Shown here piece after piece: positions 44,945-53,860 of a DNA stretch of 64,000 bases. Source of the DNA: Selaginella moellendorffii (taxonomy: Eukaryota > Streptophyta > Lycopodiopsida > Selaginellales > Selaginellaceae); the NCBI RefSeq assembly GCF_000143415.4, contig NW_003314408.1, forward strand, positions 108,768 to 172,767, given 5' to 3'. Each line of letters starts with the position of its first letter. Position 1 is the stretch's first letter. A program made the position numbers and the translations under genes. The notes beneath the pieces were generated by a model, which saw only the letters and a list, made by a program, of their open reading frames with translations, had not been told where the DNA came from and searched no databases.

Positions 44945-46192
44945 ATGGCTCGCCGCGCCGTGAGGCTCGCGGCCATCGCCCTTATGGTGTTTGGGACCTA
45001 CAACCTCTGCTCGCTGTGGAGCTGGCAATTCCACGCCCCGGACCTGGGCGATCGATCGCCGACGCGCGTTCTTTCTTCCGAATTCGTGAGTCGATAAGCT
45101 CTTGCTCGATCTGATCGCGGGAATCCAGCCGCTGTGTAGAGCCATCGCGAGCTGCGAGGACTGGAGCGAGCTCTGGGCGCCGCGGCGTTCCGGAACAGGA
45201 CGGTGATCATCACGACGCTCAACCGGGCGTGGGTGTCGGCGGGCATCCTGGATCTCTTTTTAGGGAGCTTCCGGGCGGGGCAGGGTACGGAGCCCTTGCT
45301 GGATCACCTCCTCATCGTGGCGGTGGACAAGATCTCGCACGACCTGTGCCTGGCGATCCACAGCCACTGCTACGCGCTGCGCACCACCGGCCTCGACTTC
45401 GCCTCCGCCAAGGGATTCATGACCCACGACTTCATCCAGCTCATGTGGCGCCGGATCTACCTCTTGGGCGTCGTCCTCGAGCTCGGCTATAGCTTCGTCT
45501 TCTCGGTAAGAACCCTAAAATTCAAATTTCAAAATTTCCCCCCAACCCTAATTCTTCTCGAGAGATCTTTGCAGGACGCCGATGTGATGTGGTTCCGTGA
45601 TCCATTCCAGCACTTCCATCCAGATGCCGATTTGGAGATGGCCTGTGACTACTACCCCGTCCATCACGGCGACTCAGCATATCCAAATTGTGGCTTCATG
45701 CACGCCCACGCGAACAATCGCACGCTTCAGCTCTACAAGTACTGGTATCATGCCCGCCTCGCTTTCCCGGGCCAGCCGGATCAAGACGTCCTCACCGCCG
45801 CCATGTTCAAGGACGAGTACTGGGACATGGGCGTCAAGACGAGGTTCTTGCGCACCGAGCTTTTTGGGAGCTTCTGCCAGGCCAAGCACCGCGTGGGCGA
45901 GATTTGCACAATGCACGCGAATTGCTGCATTGGGATGCATCGCAAGGTCAAGGATTTGCAGCTGCTGAGCAGTGATTGGGCCGGCTATGTCAATCGCTCC
46001 CGGAGCTCGCACAATCGCTTCCGGAACTCGTCCTTTGCGAAGGAAGCAGGGGATTTTCGATGGAGCGCGCCCAGGGAGTGCCTGGCGTCGATGTACAAGG
46101 GAAAATCGGTCTACATACCAGTGAGGAAGAAGAAGCCCAAGTGGTGGAGGAAGCGCTCGCTAGAATTGCAGCAGTGGATCACTAGCTGGTGA
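44945..46192 (+). CDS. Golgi nucleotide-sugar glycosyltransferase (PF03407 / GT77-like)
   Basis: Three exons (44945-45085, 45140-45505, 45575-46192) encode 374 residues. The start gives a type-II signal anchor, MARRAVRLAAIALMVFGTYN, expected for a Golgi enzyme. The catalytic domain includes TVIITTLNRAWVSAGILDLF, HDFIQLMWRRIYLLGVVLEL and the DxD metal-binding motif in DADVMWFRDP, then NCGFMHAHANNRTLQLYKYW, QDVLTAA and CCIGMHRK. These blocks match the plant nucleotide-diphospho-sugar transferase family (PF03407) that includes GT77 arabinosyl- and xylosyltransferases acting on extensins and pectin. The donor and acceptor are not determined. The C terminus ends KKPKWWRKRSLELQQWITSW. Confidence 0.88.
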
Positions 46193-46271
46193 CTCTGTTT
46201 TTAGGGTTCTTCGCAATTTTATCTTTCTTTATAAACGTTTTTGGCGGGAATGGTTTAGGTTAGGGCTTTAG

Positions 46272-47938
46272 ATGGTGATTCTCGACGGCAAACTGATCTC
46301 TGGGATCGGCGACGCGCCGGCGCTGGGCGAGCTGTCGCTTGCTCGCCGGAAGATTGATGAGGTGTGTTGTGATGACATTGGCGGAGGAAAATCTTGCTAA
46401 ACCAGTGCTTCGATAGATTTCGGATGAGCTGCATTCCTGCGGCAATCTCAAGCGCATTGACCTCTCTGGGAATCTTCTCACGAGTGTTGAGGTATGTGAA
46501 TAGGGGTTTTTCTCCTTTCATTTCTGAGGAACTGGTCGCTCCGTTGTTAGGCTCTTGCTCCTTTGAAAAAGTTGAAATGGCTTTCACTCTCTGGGAACAA
46601 GCTCACGTCTTTGACGGGTCTAGAGGGCCTGAAAAATCTTTCAGTGAGTAAAGCTCTTTCTTTTCTTTCGTATTTCTTCCTCGCTTCTCTTTCATTCTGT
46701 TTGTTTCGTTCCAGGTTCTCAACTGTAGCAAAAACGAGCTTACATCAACGGAAATGCTTGCAAAGCTTAGAGAGCTTCGAGCTCTGATTCTGAACGGTCT
46801 GTTCTTTTATCAAGTCTTTTTGATTGAGTAAGACGGTTCATACAGATAATCAGATCACTTCTATCGGAGCCTTTGACGAACTTGTGAACCTCGACACTCT
46901 AGGTAGATTGCATTTCAGTTTTATCTGTCAACTCTAACCGTGCTTGCTACGAAGTTCTCTCCCAAAACCCCATCTCCAGCCTTGGGACATCTTTGACAAG
47001 GCTTACATCACTTAAGAAGGTAAGCGTTTTGTTCTTTTCCGGCAGTCTTCTTGTAAACTAGAATGTTTGCTGTAGCTATCCCTCTCTCATTGCGAGATCA
47101 AGGATTTGGGAAGCTCGATAAGTAACTGTCTGCTCTTGGAAGAGCTTCGGCTTGCACATAATCACTTAAAGGTAGCTCTTTTCCGGATGATCGTATTATT
47201 ATGATTGTTCTATCCTGCAGAAACTCCCGAAGGAACTGGGGCTAAATTCTCGTTTGCGGATTATTGATGTGGGACACAACAGTATTAAAACATTCAAATG
47301 TATCAAGGTACGTAAATCCAAGTTCTGCTCGTCGGGCACTCAACTGAATTTTTAGTGAAGGTCTTGAAACAATTGCAATCCCTCGCGAACCTGAGCCTGC
47401 GAGGAAATCCTCTCTGCGATGAGGCTAATTATCCTGACGATGTAAGCTTTTGGTCTTTCATCTTTGCTTACACGGATATTTGTTTGATTGTACTCAGGTA
47501 AAGAGTCTAGTTCCTGACCTGCAAGTATTCGATGGCCGGCCCACAGACAACAAACAGAGGACGAAACACAGGAACAAGTTAAAGCAAACCACCGAGCAGC
47601 GCGCAATACAACAGCAGAAAGAGACAGTTGCTGCAAGTGTCAAAGATGACAGCCGTGATGAATTGACAGAGGCGAGGCCGTTCATCGAGCTTGTTGCATC
47701 GAGCGCCGACGCTGTTAGCGCTGCTGCTAAAGACAACACGGAGAAACCCCGTGAGAAGAAACGGAAGGATGGGCCCAAGCAAGATTCTAAGGTGGTTTCC
47801 ATCATCGAGGGCGGCGGCAGAGAAACACGCAAGAAGCCCAAGAAGCCCAAAGCCGAGCTCACTGCGCCGTCATCTTTGGCAAATGCCTTGGAGGCGCCTG
47901 ACGTTGGTGGCGGTGGTGTGTCGTCCTGGGATTCATAG
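46272..47938 (+). CDS. SDS22-like leucine-rich repeat protein with basic tail
   Basis: Ten exons (46272-46361, 46417-46491, 46551-46643, 46715-46796, 46846-46902, 46955-47019, 47076-47171, 47221-47307, 47361-47441, 47498-47938) encode 388 residues. Residues 1-245 or so form about eight 22-24-residue SDS22-type LRRs (LKWLSLSGNKLTSLTGLEGL, LEELRLAHNHLKKLPKEL), closed by an LRRcap-like LANLSLRGNPLCDE...LVPDLQVFDG. The rest is Lys/Glu-rich and disordered (EKPREKKRKDGPKQ, KKPKKPKAE). SDS22-type LRRs bind protein phosphatase 1 or act in cilia and nuclei; I cannot tell which applies. Introns tend to fall at similar points of successive repeats, consistent with growth by exon duplication. Upstream, a telo-box-like TTTAGGTTAGGG lies within 20 bp of the ATG. 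Confidence 0.85.
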
Positions 47939-48068
47939 CAGCACAGTGGTAAGTTCTTTTTTATTAAAACTCTCTATTTTCTTGATCCAGTTTGTTTCTC
48001 TTTCATCTCAAGCAGCATCAACTAAGAAAAATGTGACTTTTCAGCAACAAAAACTTGTGAGTTCTTCC

Positions 48069-50099
48069 TCAACAAGCGCTAACTCTAGTTGACTCTTCCA
48101 GAAGAATGGAGGCCGCCGTGTTTTGCGAGTCGAGTTCTAGAATCCTGGAGGCTGCTCGTTTTGCTCGCCCGCCATCGCCATGCATTCTACACGCAGCCAG
48201 CAGCGACACCCACGACACCTTATCCGGCAGATATGGCATCGTCTCCACGAGCTCCTCCGCCTCGTCCAGCTTCTTGCCTCGCCCCAGCGCGTCCACGAGG
48301 CAGTGAAAGTGTGTCAAGCTCGGCCTCACGCCAAAGTCATCCTCCATCTGCAGGAAGTGCTTCCTCGCCTCGTCAACCTCGCCGCCAAATCCACACCCAG
48401 TGAGCAGCGCCGTCACCGTCGCCTCCGTTGCCTCCACGCCCTCGAGCAGCATCCTCGCCAGCATCCGGAGAGCGCGGTGGAGCTGCGAGCTTCGAGCGTA
48501 GGCCTGGATCATGGACGTCCAGGAGAAAGTGTCGGACGAGGCGGCTTGCTGCTCGAAGACGCTCAAGGCGACTTCGAGATGGCCGCGGTGGGACAAGGCG
48601 GCGATCATCGAGTTCCCGAGCAGCAAGTTCCTGCGTGGTATCAGGCTAAAGGCCTCCACGGCTCTGGCGGCTCGATCCGCTAGGAAGAACGCCTGGATCA
48701 TGAGGCTCCAGGAGACGATGTTCCTGCTGGGCGATCGCTGGAAGAGCTCCCAGCACTCGTCCGGCTTGCGTGCCTGGGCGTAGATCTGGATCACGGCGTT
48801 CCAGCTGAAAGAGTTCCAGCGAGGGAGCCGGAGGAAGATGAGCTTGGCCTCAAGCGAGCAGTGGCCGGCGTCGGCGTAAGCTTGAAGGAGAACGGACCAC
48901 GAGATCACGTCCTTGTGGGGCATTCGATCGAAAAGCTGCCGAGTTCGACTCGAATCCTTGCGAGCTCCAAGCATGATGTTCCACGACACGAGGTTGTAGT
49001 GTGGGAACTTTGCGAAGAACAGCGCCTCCGCCGCGTCTAGCTGCTGGCTCTCGACGAAAGCTCGCAGGATGTTGTTCCATGAGATGATGTTTCGCTGCTT
49101 CATGGCGTCGAACAGGCTCTTGGAGTCGTGGAATCGATGCTGAGCGAGAGATGAGAGGAGGACGTTGTACGTGACAAGGTTTCGATCGGGCATTCGATCG
49201 AACACGAGCCTTGCTTTGTCGACGAGACCTTCGTTTCCATAGGCCGCAACGACGGAGTTGCAAGCCGCGACGTTCCAGCCGGGCATGAGGTAGAAAATCT
49301 TCTCGGCGGCCTCTAAATCCCCGTTCTCGGCATTTGCCGAGAGGAGAGCTCCCCAAGCAACAACATCTTTGTCAGTGACTTCGTTAAACATTTGAGTGGC
49401 TTTTACTATCTGGCCATACTGCGAGTAAAGGACAATTACTGTTGTAAACGAGACTATGCTCCACCTAGGCTGTATAGAAAAAATAAACTCTGCATGAGTA
49501 AGTTGCCCGTCTTGGGCATATGCTTCTAGCATAGCGTTCCAAGTTACCTCTGTCTTTCTGAGCATTTGATCAAACATTTCTTTCGATTGATCAAGATAAC
49601 CATATTTTGCGTAAGCTACCATCAAGGTTGTAGAAGCGATTACGCTGTGGTGTGGCATCCTTGAAAAGTATGAGCGAGCTTCCCCTAGATACCCTGCCTG
49701 GGCATAAGCCTCCACAGCAGACGTCCAGGAAACAGCGTTTCTCGCGCGCATTTTATCGAAGAATTGCTGGAACTCGATCATCTGTCCGCCGAGGAGATAA
49801 GCCCGGAGCATAAAATTCCACGAATAGGAGTTTGGATCGCTGATCTCGCTGAAGACCGCCAGCGCCTCCCTGGGGCTCCCGCATTTGCCGTAGAGATCGA
49901 CGAGGAGATTGGCGAGGAAGCGGCAGTGGGCGTGTTTGCTGCGCGAGATCGCGGCGTGGGCTCGCCGGAGGGAGGGGAGATTGTGGGAGAGGTGGAGCAA
50001 TCGAATCAGTGAATGTAGATCTAGATCCGCGGGGGACTGCTGCGAGCAAGGCGAAGAATCGATCTCTTGCCGGAGTAATTGGCGAAGAATCCTGCTCAT
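48069..50099 (-). CDS. PLS-type PPR protein with short E-like end
   Basis: An intronless 676-codon frame. After a 70-residue leader come about 17 PPR units of the PLS kind, many with the SWNxML and FDRMPxxxVVSW signatures (SYSWNFMLRAYLLGG, VVAWGALLSANAENGDLEAA). The C terminus is an E1-type region (LVDALGRGKKLDEAEELVET, WVSLLAACRMHGD) and stops without a DYW deaminase domain. PLS proteins specify C-to-U or U-to-C editing sites in plastids and mitochondria; lacking DYW, this protein would have to recruit one in trans. It is divergent from the next PPR gene, with 123 bp between start codons, and convergent with the LRR gene (130 bp). Confidence 0.95.
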   Translation of the reverse strand: MSRILRQLLRQEIDSSPCSQQSPADLDLHSLIRLLHLSHNLPSLRRAHAAISRSKHAHCRFLANLLVDLYGKCGSPREALAVFSEISDPNSYSWNFMLRAYLLGGQMIEFQQFFDKMRARNAVSWTSAVEAYAQAGYLGEARSYFSRMPHHSVIASTTLMVAYAKYGYLDQSKEMFDQMLRKTEVTWNAMLEAYAQDGQLTHAEFIFSIQPRWSIVSFTTVIVLYSQYGQIVKATQMFNEVTDKDVVAWGALLSANAENGDLEAAEKIFYLMPGWNVAACNSVVAAYGNEGLVDKARLVFDRMPDRNLVTYNVLLSSLAQHRFHDSKSLFDAMKQRNIISWNNILRAFVESQQLDAAEALFFAKFPHYNLVSWNIMLGARKDSSRTRQLFDRMPHKDVISWSVLLQAYADAGHCSLEAKLIFLRLPRWNSFSWNAVIQIYAQARKPDECWELFQRSPSRNIVSWSLMIQAFFLADRAARAVEAFSLIPRRNLLLGNSMIAALSHRGHLEVALSVFEQQAASSDTFSWTSMIQAYARSSQLHRALRMLARMLLEGVEATEATVTALLTGCGFGGEVDEARKHFLQMEDDFGVRPSLTHFHCLVDALGRGKKLDEAEELVETMPYLPDKVSWVSLLAACRMHGDGGRAKRAASRILELDSQNTAASILLEESTRVSAC

Positions 50100-50222
50100 G
50101 AACGCGATCGCGCGAGCGATTCACAGTCCAAAAGGTGGGACTCTTTGACTGGTTGAGTTGACTTCTTAGTCAAGGAGTGGACAACTTTTTCAGTCTACGA
50201 GTGGACTCATTGACGGGATTTT
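50100..50222. promoter_or_regulatory. 123-bp bidirectional promoter between two PPR genes
   Basis: The start codons of two divergent intronless PPR genes are only 123 bp apart. The stretch contains related sequences GTTGACTTCTTAGTCAAGGA and TTTTTCAGTCTACGAGTGGA, so GACT/AGTC motifs recur. Both core promoters must sit here or within the coding starts. Confidence 0.55.
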
Positions 50223-52052
50223 ATGACCGATGAGAATGTCAGGCGCGAGCTCTTCGCTCTTGGCCGCCTCTTGAGTGGCAGTGGCGCCGCCAAGGATCTA
50301 GCGCAGGCCCGCCGCCTCCATTCTTTCATCCGCCATAGCCCCCAATTCCGGCGCAGCCGCTACCTCGCCAATCTCCTGCTCGACACCTATGGCAAATGCG
50401 GGGACTTGTGTCTCGCGCGCGAGGTTTTCCTCTCGATCGACAAGCCCAACTCCTACTCCTGGAACATCCTCATCAGCGCCTACGGCCGCAATGGCCGAAT
50501 CCGCGACGCGGGCGACGCATTCGCAGCGATGCGCGGCAGCAGGGATTGCAACTCGTGGGCGACGATGGTGGGCGCCTGCGCGCACGCCGGGCAACCCGAC
50601 GAGGCGCGGCGAGTGTTCGCGCTCATGCCCGAGTGGGATGTGGTATCCGGAAACACCATGATCGGGGTCTATGGCAGCTGCGGCAGCGTAGAGGACGCCA
50701 AACGGACGTTTGATTCCATGCGCGCCACCAATGCCATGTCGGGCAATGCGCTGCTCAAGGCGTATGCCCGGAATGGGCATCCTGAGGACGCGAGGACAGT
50801 CTTCGAAACCATGGTGGAGAGAGATCTTGGGTCTTGGAACGCGGCTATTTCTGCGTCTGGGGACGCTTCAGCTGTAGAGACCTTTGATCGGATGCCCGAA
50901 TGGAGCGTCACGTCCTGGAACGCGATCCTTACAGCATTTGCCCGAAAACGGCATCTGGAAAACGTCAAGCGGAACTTCGATCGCATGCCTCAGCGAGATG
51001 TTGTTTCGTGGACGGTGCTCACACAAGCGCTAGCGCAAGAGGAGGATTTTCTCAAAGCGGTGGATGCATTGGACAAGATGCCGCAGAGGGATTTAATCGC
51101 GTTTACCATCCTCCTTACAGCATATGCCCAGACAGGGCATATTGACAAAGCGAGGGCGTTGTTTGATACGCTCGAGTTCAAAGACTCGGCGCTATTGACG
51201 ACGATGATCCAGGCCCATGCTCACAATGGAGATCTTCGCGGAGCTAGAGAGCTTCTTGATAGAATCGAAGACCCCGGCATAGTGCCTGTGACAGTGATGA
51301 TCCAGGCTTATGCCCAGCTTGGGCATTTGGACGAAGCCTGGGAGCTATTCGCAAACCTCACTGCGCGGAACGTCATGAGCTACACGGTGATGATCGTCGG
51401 GTGTGGGCAGAATCGCAAGGCCAGGGAGGCGAGGAAGATCCTCGACAAAATGCCGGAGTGGAGCACCATCACCCTCAACGCGATGCTCACGGCCTATGCG
51501 CAAGATGGCCTTCTTCACGAAGCTAGCGAGATGTTCTCGAGAATAGCGAGCAAGAATGTGGTGTCATGGAGCACCATGATCCAGGCGCTGGCGGAGATTG
51601 GGCAGAGCGATCGCGCTCTGGAGCTGTATTGGGCGATGGAATTAAATGGCGTGAGGCCGAATTCCATCACCTTCGTTGGAATTCTCACAGCTTGCAGCCA
51701 TGGCGGGCTTCTGGAAGAAGGGCGCCGCCAATTCCAGTCACTGCGCGTGGATCAGGGGCTGGAGCCATCGCCGGAGCACTACCGATGCGTGATTGATCTC
51801 TTGGGAAGAACAAAGCGGCTGGGCGAGGCCGAGGAGCTCATCCACGCCATGCCTTTTGACAATCCCGACGGGCTGGCTTGGACGGCGCTACTGGCAGCGT
51901 CCAAGACCCACGGAGATCTCTCCCGGGCGACTCGAGCAGCGCAGTTCCTCGCGGGATCCAATCCAGAGCAAGGATCTTCCTACTTGCTCCTCTCGAATGC
52001 CTTGATCGCCAAGAATTTGGAGGAGCATAGCTATGTCAATTGTGCTGGCTAA
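50223..52052 (+). CDS. PLS-type PPR protein with E-like end
   Basis: An intronless 609-codon frame starting MTDENVRRELFALGRLLSG. About 15 PPR units are visible (SYSWNILISAYGRNGRIRDA, RDVVSWTVLTQALAQEEDF, STITLNAMLTAYAQDGLLHE), with one shortened unit around SGDASAVETFDRMPEWSV. The C-terminal part follows the L2-S2-E1 plan (NSITFVGILTACSHGGLLEE, YRCVIDLLGRTKRLGEAEEL, GLAWTALLAASKTHGD), ending LLLSNALIAKNLEEHSYVNC. No DYW domain. Leader residues are weakly basic; organelle targeting is likely but the compartment is unknown. Its last 17 coding bases overlap the last coding bases of the opposite-strand PPR gene. Confidence 0.95.
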   Translation: MTDENVRRELFALGRLLSGSGAAKDLAQARRLHSFIRHSPQFRRSRYLANLLLDTYGKCGDLCLAREVFLSIDKPNSYSWNILISAYGRNGRIRDAGDAFAAMRGSRDCNSWATMVGACAHAGQPDEARRVFALMPEWDVVSGNTMIGVYGSCGSVEDAKRTFDSMRATNAMSGNALLKAYARNGHPEDARTVFETMVERDLGSWNAAISASGDASAVETFDRMPEWSVTSWNAILTAFARKRHLENVKRNFDRMPQRDVVSWTVLTQALAQEEDFLKAVDALDKMPQRDLIAFTILLTAYAQTGHIDKARALFDTLEFKDSALLTTMIQAHAHNGDLRGARELLDRIEDPGIVPVTVMIQAYAQLGHLDEAWELFANLTARNVMSYTVMIVGCGQNRKAREARKILDKMPEWSTITLNAMLTAYAQDGLLHEASEMFSRIASKNVVSWSTMIQALAEIGQSDRALELYWAMELNGVRPNSITFVGILTACSHGGLLEEGRRQFQSLRVDQGLEPSPEHYRCVIDLLGRTKRLGEAEELIHAMPFDNPDGLAWTALLAASKTHGDLSRATRAAQFLAGSNPEQGSSYLLLSNALIAKNLEEHSYVNCAG

Positions 52053-53790
52053 GCTCCTCCAGAAGATCGATGGGCTCGAATCGATCGCCCACGCGATCGA
52101 TCGAATCGATGTAGGTGTTGAAGAGAAGCACGTAAGACGAGGATTCCTCCGGGGAGAGCTCCACCGCGCAGCGCGCCGCCAGCGCCGCCAAATCGGTCTC
52201 CCCATAGACGCGGCACGCCGCCAGGAAGATCGTCCACGACACCATATCCGCTCGGTGCGGCATGGTGGTGAGAAGCTCGTACGCTCGCGCGAGGTGGGTC
52301 GATCGGCACAGCCCATCGATCAGGCACTGGAAGTGATCCGCGAGGGGAGCGATCCCATGCTCGGCGATCATCATCGCGAAGTAGTGGAATCCCCGGTCGA
52401 TCGCGCGCCCGGCGTGGCTGCAGGCCGTGAGGATCGCGTTGAAAGTGAGCGCATCGGGATTGGCATCGCCCTCGAGATTCATGGCCGCGTAGAAATCGAA
52501 GAGGCGCGGGGACTCCTCGCCGCTGCTGCGAGCGATGGCTTTCATCATCGTGTTCCATGCCACTGCGTCGCGCTCGGGCATCCTGTGGAAGAGGAGCTCC
52601 GATTCGTGGAGATTGCCTCCTCGGGCGAGAGCGCCCAGCATCGCGGTCCAGATCACGGCGTCCCAGCAAGGGATTCTGGCGAAGATCTCGCGCGCCGTCG
52701 CAGCGCGGCCGATTTGCGCGGCGCCCACCGCCAGGATCGTCCACGAGACGACGTTGCGCTGGGGCATCGCCTCGAATGCGCGCGTCGCCTTGTCGAGGAG
52801 GCCATTCTCGGCGTTGATCGCGACGATGGCGGTGGCGAGCACGGTGTCGCGCTGCGGCATCCGTGAGAACACCTCCATGGCCGCCTCAATCGCGCTGGTG
52901 GCGATGAATCCCTGGACGAGGATGTTCCAGGCGGCGAGATCTCGGGTGGGCATGGCGGAGAAGGCGAGCTTGGCGCCCTCGACGTCGCCGCTGTGGGCGA
53001 TCGCTCCCACGATCGCACTCCACGCGGTGATGTTCTTGACCGGGATCAATTGGAAGAGCGTGATTGCATCGTCGGGCCTTCCGCCTTGCGCCAGCGCGGT
53101 GATGAGGGCGTTCCAGGGGACGAGATCGCGCTCGGGCATGTGCGAGAAGAGATGGATCGCCTCGCGAAAATGCCCGTTTTGGGCATAGCTTGTGACGATC
53201 GTTGTCCAAGCCACAAGATCTCTCTCGGGCATTGCATCAAACACTTCCTTGGCGCCAAGAACATCGCCTTTGAGCGACAGTCCTTGGATCATCGCGTTCC
53301 AAGCAAGGGTGTTCCTCTCGGGCATCCTATAGAACACTTCTTTCGCCATTCCAAAATACCCGTTCTGGGCATACATCGCAACGAGCGCAGTCCAAGACGT
53401 GACTGTTCTATCCGGCATCGCAAGAAACAATCTCCAAGTCTCATCCAAATCCCCGCTTTGAGCGTAGAGATTCGTGATCTGCGACCACGACACGACGCTC
53501 CTCTCGGGCATTCGATTGAAAACCTCCCTCGCGCGCGCAAGATCGCCGTTCTGGGCAAATGCCGCCGCCACAATGTTCCAGGAGAAGACGTTAGGTTTCT
53601 CGATCGTCTGGAACACGGCGAGGGCATCGTCCACGCTCCCGCATTTCCCATAGAGCTCGATGAGGTGATTGAGGAGGAGGGTTCTATCGCGCTGCTTCTT
53701 CACGCGCTGGATCTGGGCTTGGATCCAATGCGCCTGGCGGAGATCCTGGCAAGCGCCGCATTCCTTGATCAGGCGTGCCAAGCTGTTCAT
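52036..53790 (-). CDS. PLS-type PPR protein with E-like end
   Basis: An intronless 584-codon frame from the ATG at 53790. About 14 PPR units repeat the pattern MPERxVVSWxxxxxxYAQxG (MPERSVVSWSQITNLYAQSG, MPERDLVAWTTIVTSYAQNG). The C-terminal region (DALTFNAILTACSHAGRAID, FQCLIDGLCRSTHLARAYEL, VSWTIFLAACRVYGETDLAA) is E1-like; there is no DYW domain. Likely an organellar RNA-binding or editing-site specificity protein. The start codon is 70 bp from that of the divergent phosphate translocator gene. The stop codon lies inside the opposing PPR coding region. Confidence 0.95.
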   Translation of the reverse strand: MNSLARLIKECGACQDLRQAHWIQAQIQRVKKQRDRTLLLNHLIELYGKCGSVDDALAVFQTIEKPNVFSWNIVAAAFAQNGDLARAREVFNRMPERSVVSWSQITNLYAQSGDLDETWRLFLAMPDRTVTSWTALVAMYAQNGYFGMAKEVFYRMPERNTLAWNAMIQGLSLKGDVLGAKEVFDAMPERDLVAWTTIVTSYAQNGHFREAIHLFSHMPERDLVPWNALITALAQGGRPDDAITLFQLIPVKNITAWSAIVGAIAHSGDVEGAKLAFSAMPTRDLAAWNILVQGFIATSAIEAAMEVFSRMPQRDTVLATAIVAINAENGLLDKATRAFEAMPQRNVVSWTILAVGAAQIGRAATAREIFARIPCWDAVIWTAMLGALARGGNLHESELLFHRMPERDAVAWNTMMKAIARSSGEESPRLFDFYAAMNLEGDANPDALTFNAILTACSHAGRAIDRGFHYFAMMIAEHGIAPLADHFQCLIDGLCRSTHLARAYELLTTMPHRADMVSWTIFLAACRVYGETDLAALAARCAVELSPEESSSYVLLFNTYIDSIDRVGDRFEPIDLLEELSQHN

Positions 53791-53860
53791 GTGCCCATGA
53801 TATTTGAGGGTTTGGAGCTCGGGATTTTAGGGTTCTAGGCTAGTGGCATTCTTCTCTCCA
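53791..53860. promoter_or_regulatory. 70-bp bidirectional promoter, PPR / PPT
   Basis: Divergent start codons at 53790 (-) and 53861 (+) leave 70 bp. A telo-box-like ATTTTAGGGTT lies at 53824-53834. No TATA box is seen. Confidence 0.5.

Noticed and set aside
52049..53188. Long frames in other phases across the minus-strand PPR gene
   Set aside because: Arg/Ala-rich shadow translations of a GC-rich coding region.
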